Positions 62,745 through 64,000 of a stretch of 64,000 bases of DNA are shown piece after piece (position 1 is the stretch's first letter; every line of letters begins with the position of its first letter). The notes under the pieces are model-generated. The model was not told the DNA's origin and did not search any database. It was given only the letters and a program-made list of their open reading frames with translations. Source of the DNA: Nereocystis luetkeana (taxonomy: Eukaryota > Sar > Phaeophyceae > Laminariales > Laminariaceae); the NCBI GenBank assembly GCA_031213475.1, contig JARUPZ010000007.1, positions 6,505,586 to 6,569,585 of the forward strand, written 5' to 3'. A program made the translations under genes and the position numbers.

Positions 62745-63065
62745 TGGCTATTGTGACGGCTATTGGCTGTGATGGCTGTTATTGGCTATGGTGGCGACTA
62801 GTGGCTGTTGTGGCTGTTATTGGCTATTGTGGCGACTGTAGTGGTTATTTGTGGCGGCTATTTGGCGATTGTGTTGGCTACTGACTCCCCGTATTGTGGC
62901 GTGTATTGGCTAATTGTGGCACCTACTGCCTACTCATATTGTGGTCTATTGGCTAATTGTGGCCCCTACTGCCCACTCGTATTGTGGCGTCTATTGGCGA
63001 ATTATGGCACCTACTGGCTACTCGTATTGTGGCGTCTATTGGCCATTGTGGCGGCTATGTTGACT
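62745..63065. repeat. GGCTATTGTGGC minisatellite
   Basis: Short units (GGCTATTGTGGCGACT) at the left grade into ~60 base units (ATTGTGGCGTCTATTGGCTA, ATTGTGGC(A/C)CCTACTG) at the right, about four copies. Confidence 0.88.
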
Positions 63066-63751
63066 ATTGTTTGTGGCATCAACGGCGATAGAAAATAAAA
63101 TAAGACGAACGAGGTTCTGTTGGTTCATGTACATAACATACATGCGCAGAGGTAAAGCTTTTTGGCGAGTTCGAGAGACACGGGACGAAAAGGCGCGGAT
63201 GGTGGTGGTGGTGGAGGTGGTGATGGTGATGGGGGTTGTGGGGGTGTCGGGGGGCTAAGGACCATCATGCGTGCCTTTTGTTAGGATGCATCGGTTTCGT
63301 GGTGTGTGTTAGGCCTGCTTCGGATGTGCTTGCCTTGCTTTCCCGATGGGTCGAGTTGAAAAAATGGCGTTGAGCGTACGGTAGTAGGTGCATAAAAACA
63401 CGCGCGCGATGTTACTCCTGTTGTTGTTGCGGCGAAGGTTGGAGGCAGCCTGCCTGAAGAGCATGCGGTCATCTGTGAATAGCCCGAAATAAGCACGAGT
63501 AAAAACCGGTCTAGTTTTCTGTAAGCACGACTTTCTTGGTATTGTCGTCGTTTTTTTGTGATGTAGTGCCGTGCCGTGGATGCTGCGTCTGTCTTGTGTA
63601 CAGGAATCGTCACGCGTGCGTTGAGGGTGGCTTGAGCAATAACGAGACATCTATCTATGCCTGTTGCCGTAGGTCGGTCGCTTCATGGGCTGAGTTGCGG
63701 TTTGTACGTAGGTCTTATTGATAATTCTCGATCCCTCAACTTTTGCGTGGA
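63066..63751. other. Anonymous stretch
   Basis: No gene supported. (GGTGGT)n at 63200-63230. Confidence 0.3.
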
Positions 63752-63829
63752 CTACTTGTGAAGGAGAAGGAACAGCAGCAGTCCCCCTCTCATCGATGCC
63801 AGCTCATCCATCTTGGTCACCTTCGCCAT
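63752..63829 (-). CDS. Possible first coding exon, minus strand
   Basis: Minus-strand ATG at 63829 gives MAKVTKMDELASMRGGLLLF then LLLHK, with almost all third positions G or C and a hydrophobic stretch like a signal or anchor. TAG follows at once, but a GT inside CACAAGTAG could act as a donor. No downstream exon was identified, so this is only a hint. Confidence 0.25.
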   Translation of the reverse strand: MAKVTKMDELASMRGGLLLFLLLHK

Positions 63830-64000
63830 TTAAAATAAAAGACCGCTGGAGGACACGATCGGTGGCGTCTTAAGGACCATCACCCGCCACCGTGGGAAGG
63901 ACTCACGCATCGGACAAGATCGGGTTAGATACACATCCCCACCTCACGATATATAGATCATTCAAGGCAGACCAAACCCAACTCCCTGATTGTGTATGCA
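63830..64000. other. Window end, unassigned
   Basis: If the minus-strand exon is real, this is its 5' flank; it has TATATAGATC near 63950. Nothing else recognised. Confidence 0.25.

Overview
The window is nuclear DNA of a eukaryote with a repeat-rich, intron-expanded genome. Genes have GT-AG introns, coding stretches have GC-rich third positions, and proteins carry homopolymer runs (Gly, Ala, Gln, Ser). Non-coding DNA is dense with small inverted-repeat transposons, tRNA-derived SINEs, LINE fragments and microsatellites. The style, and the look of the LINE C-terminal fragments, point to a stramenopile and most likely a brown alga. That is an inference from memory of family style, not a database result.

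Layout. 1-5.9 kb: intergenic DNA with small repeats, a tRNA-type SINE and 5'-truncated LINE tails. 5.9-16.5 kb: two head-to-tail copies of one non-LTR retrotransposon family. The first (5.9-10.7 kb) is broken by frameshifts and stops. The second (10.7-16.5 kb) has one intact 1843-codon ORF with two RING-H2-like zinc fingers, a reverse transcriptase with YMDD, a CCHC knuckle and a restriction-like (PD-(D/E)XK type) endonuclease. 16.5-38.6 kb: fragments of a second LINE family on both strands, SINEs, about a dozen copies of a foldback MITE (family R1), many copies of a TA-target MITE (family R2), a (CA)n-ended ~340 bp repeat (R3), and a few weak exon candidates.

39.1-59.3 kb: the one convincing cellular gene, a HAD-superfamily phosphatase-like protein assembled from six exons on the + strand (278 codons). 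All splice phases agree and the HAD motifs are split among exons. Its first intron would be 14.2 kb and the others 0.7-1.8 kb; all are full of MITEs and satellites. 59.3-64 kb: simple repeats, a G-tract-containing repeat (R7), minisatellites, and a possible short minus-strand first exon at 63.8 kb.

The most unusual signal is not a gene. Non-coding DNA is strongly enriched for short TA-bounded, near-palindromic words (TACCWGGTA, TATTAATA, TACTGCTGTA, TACTCGTA). Copies of the same repeat differ by exact insertions of these words at TA, sometimes in tandem. They look like excision footprints of TA-target DNA transposons. TATTAATA is what the R2 MITE (termini TTACGGGGG ... CCCCCGTAA) would be expected to leave.
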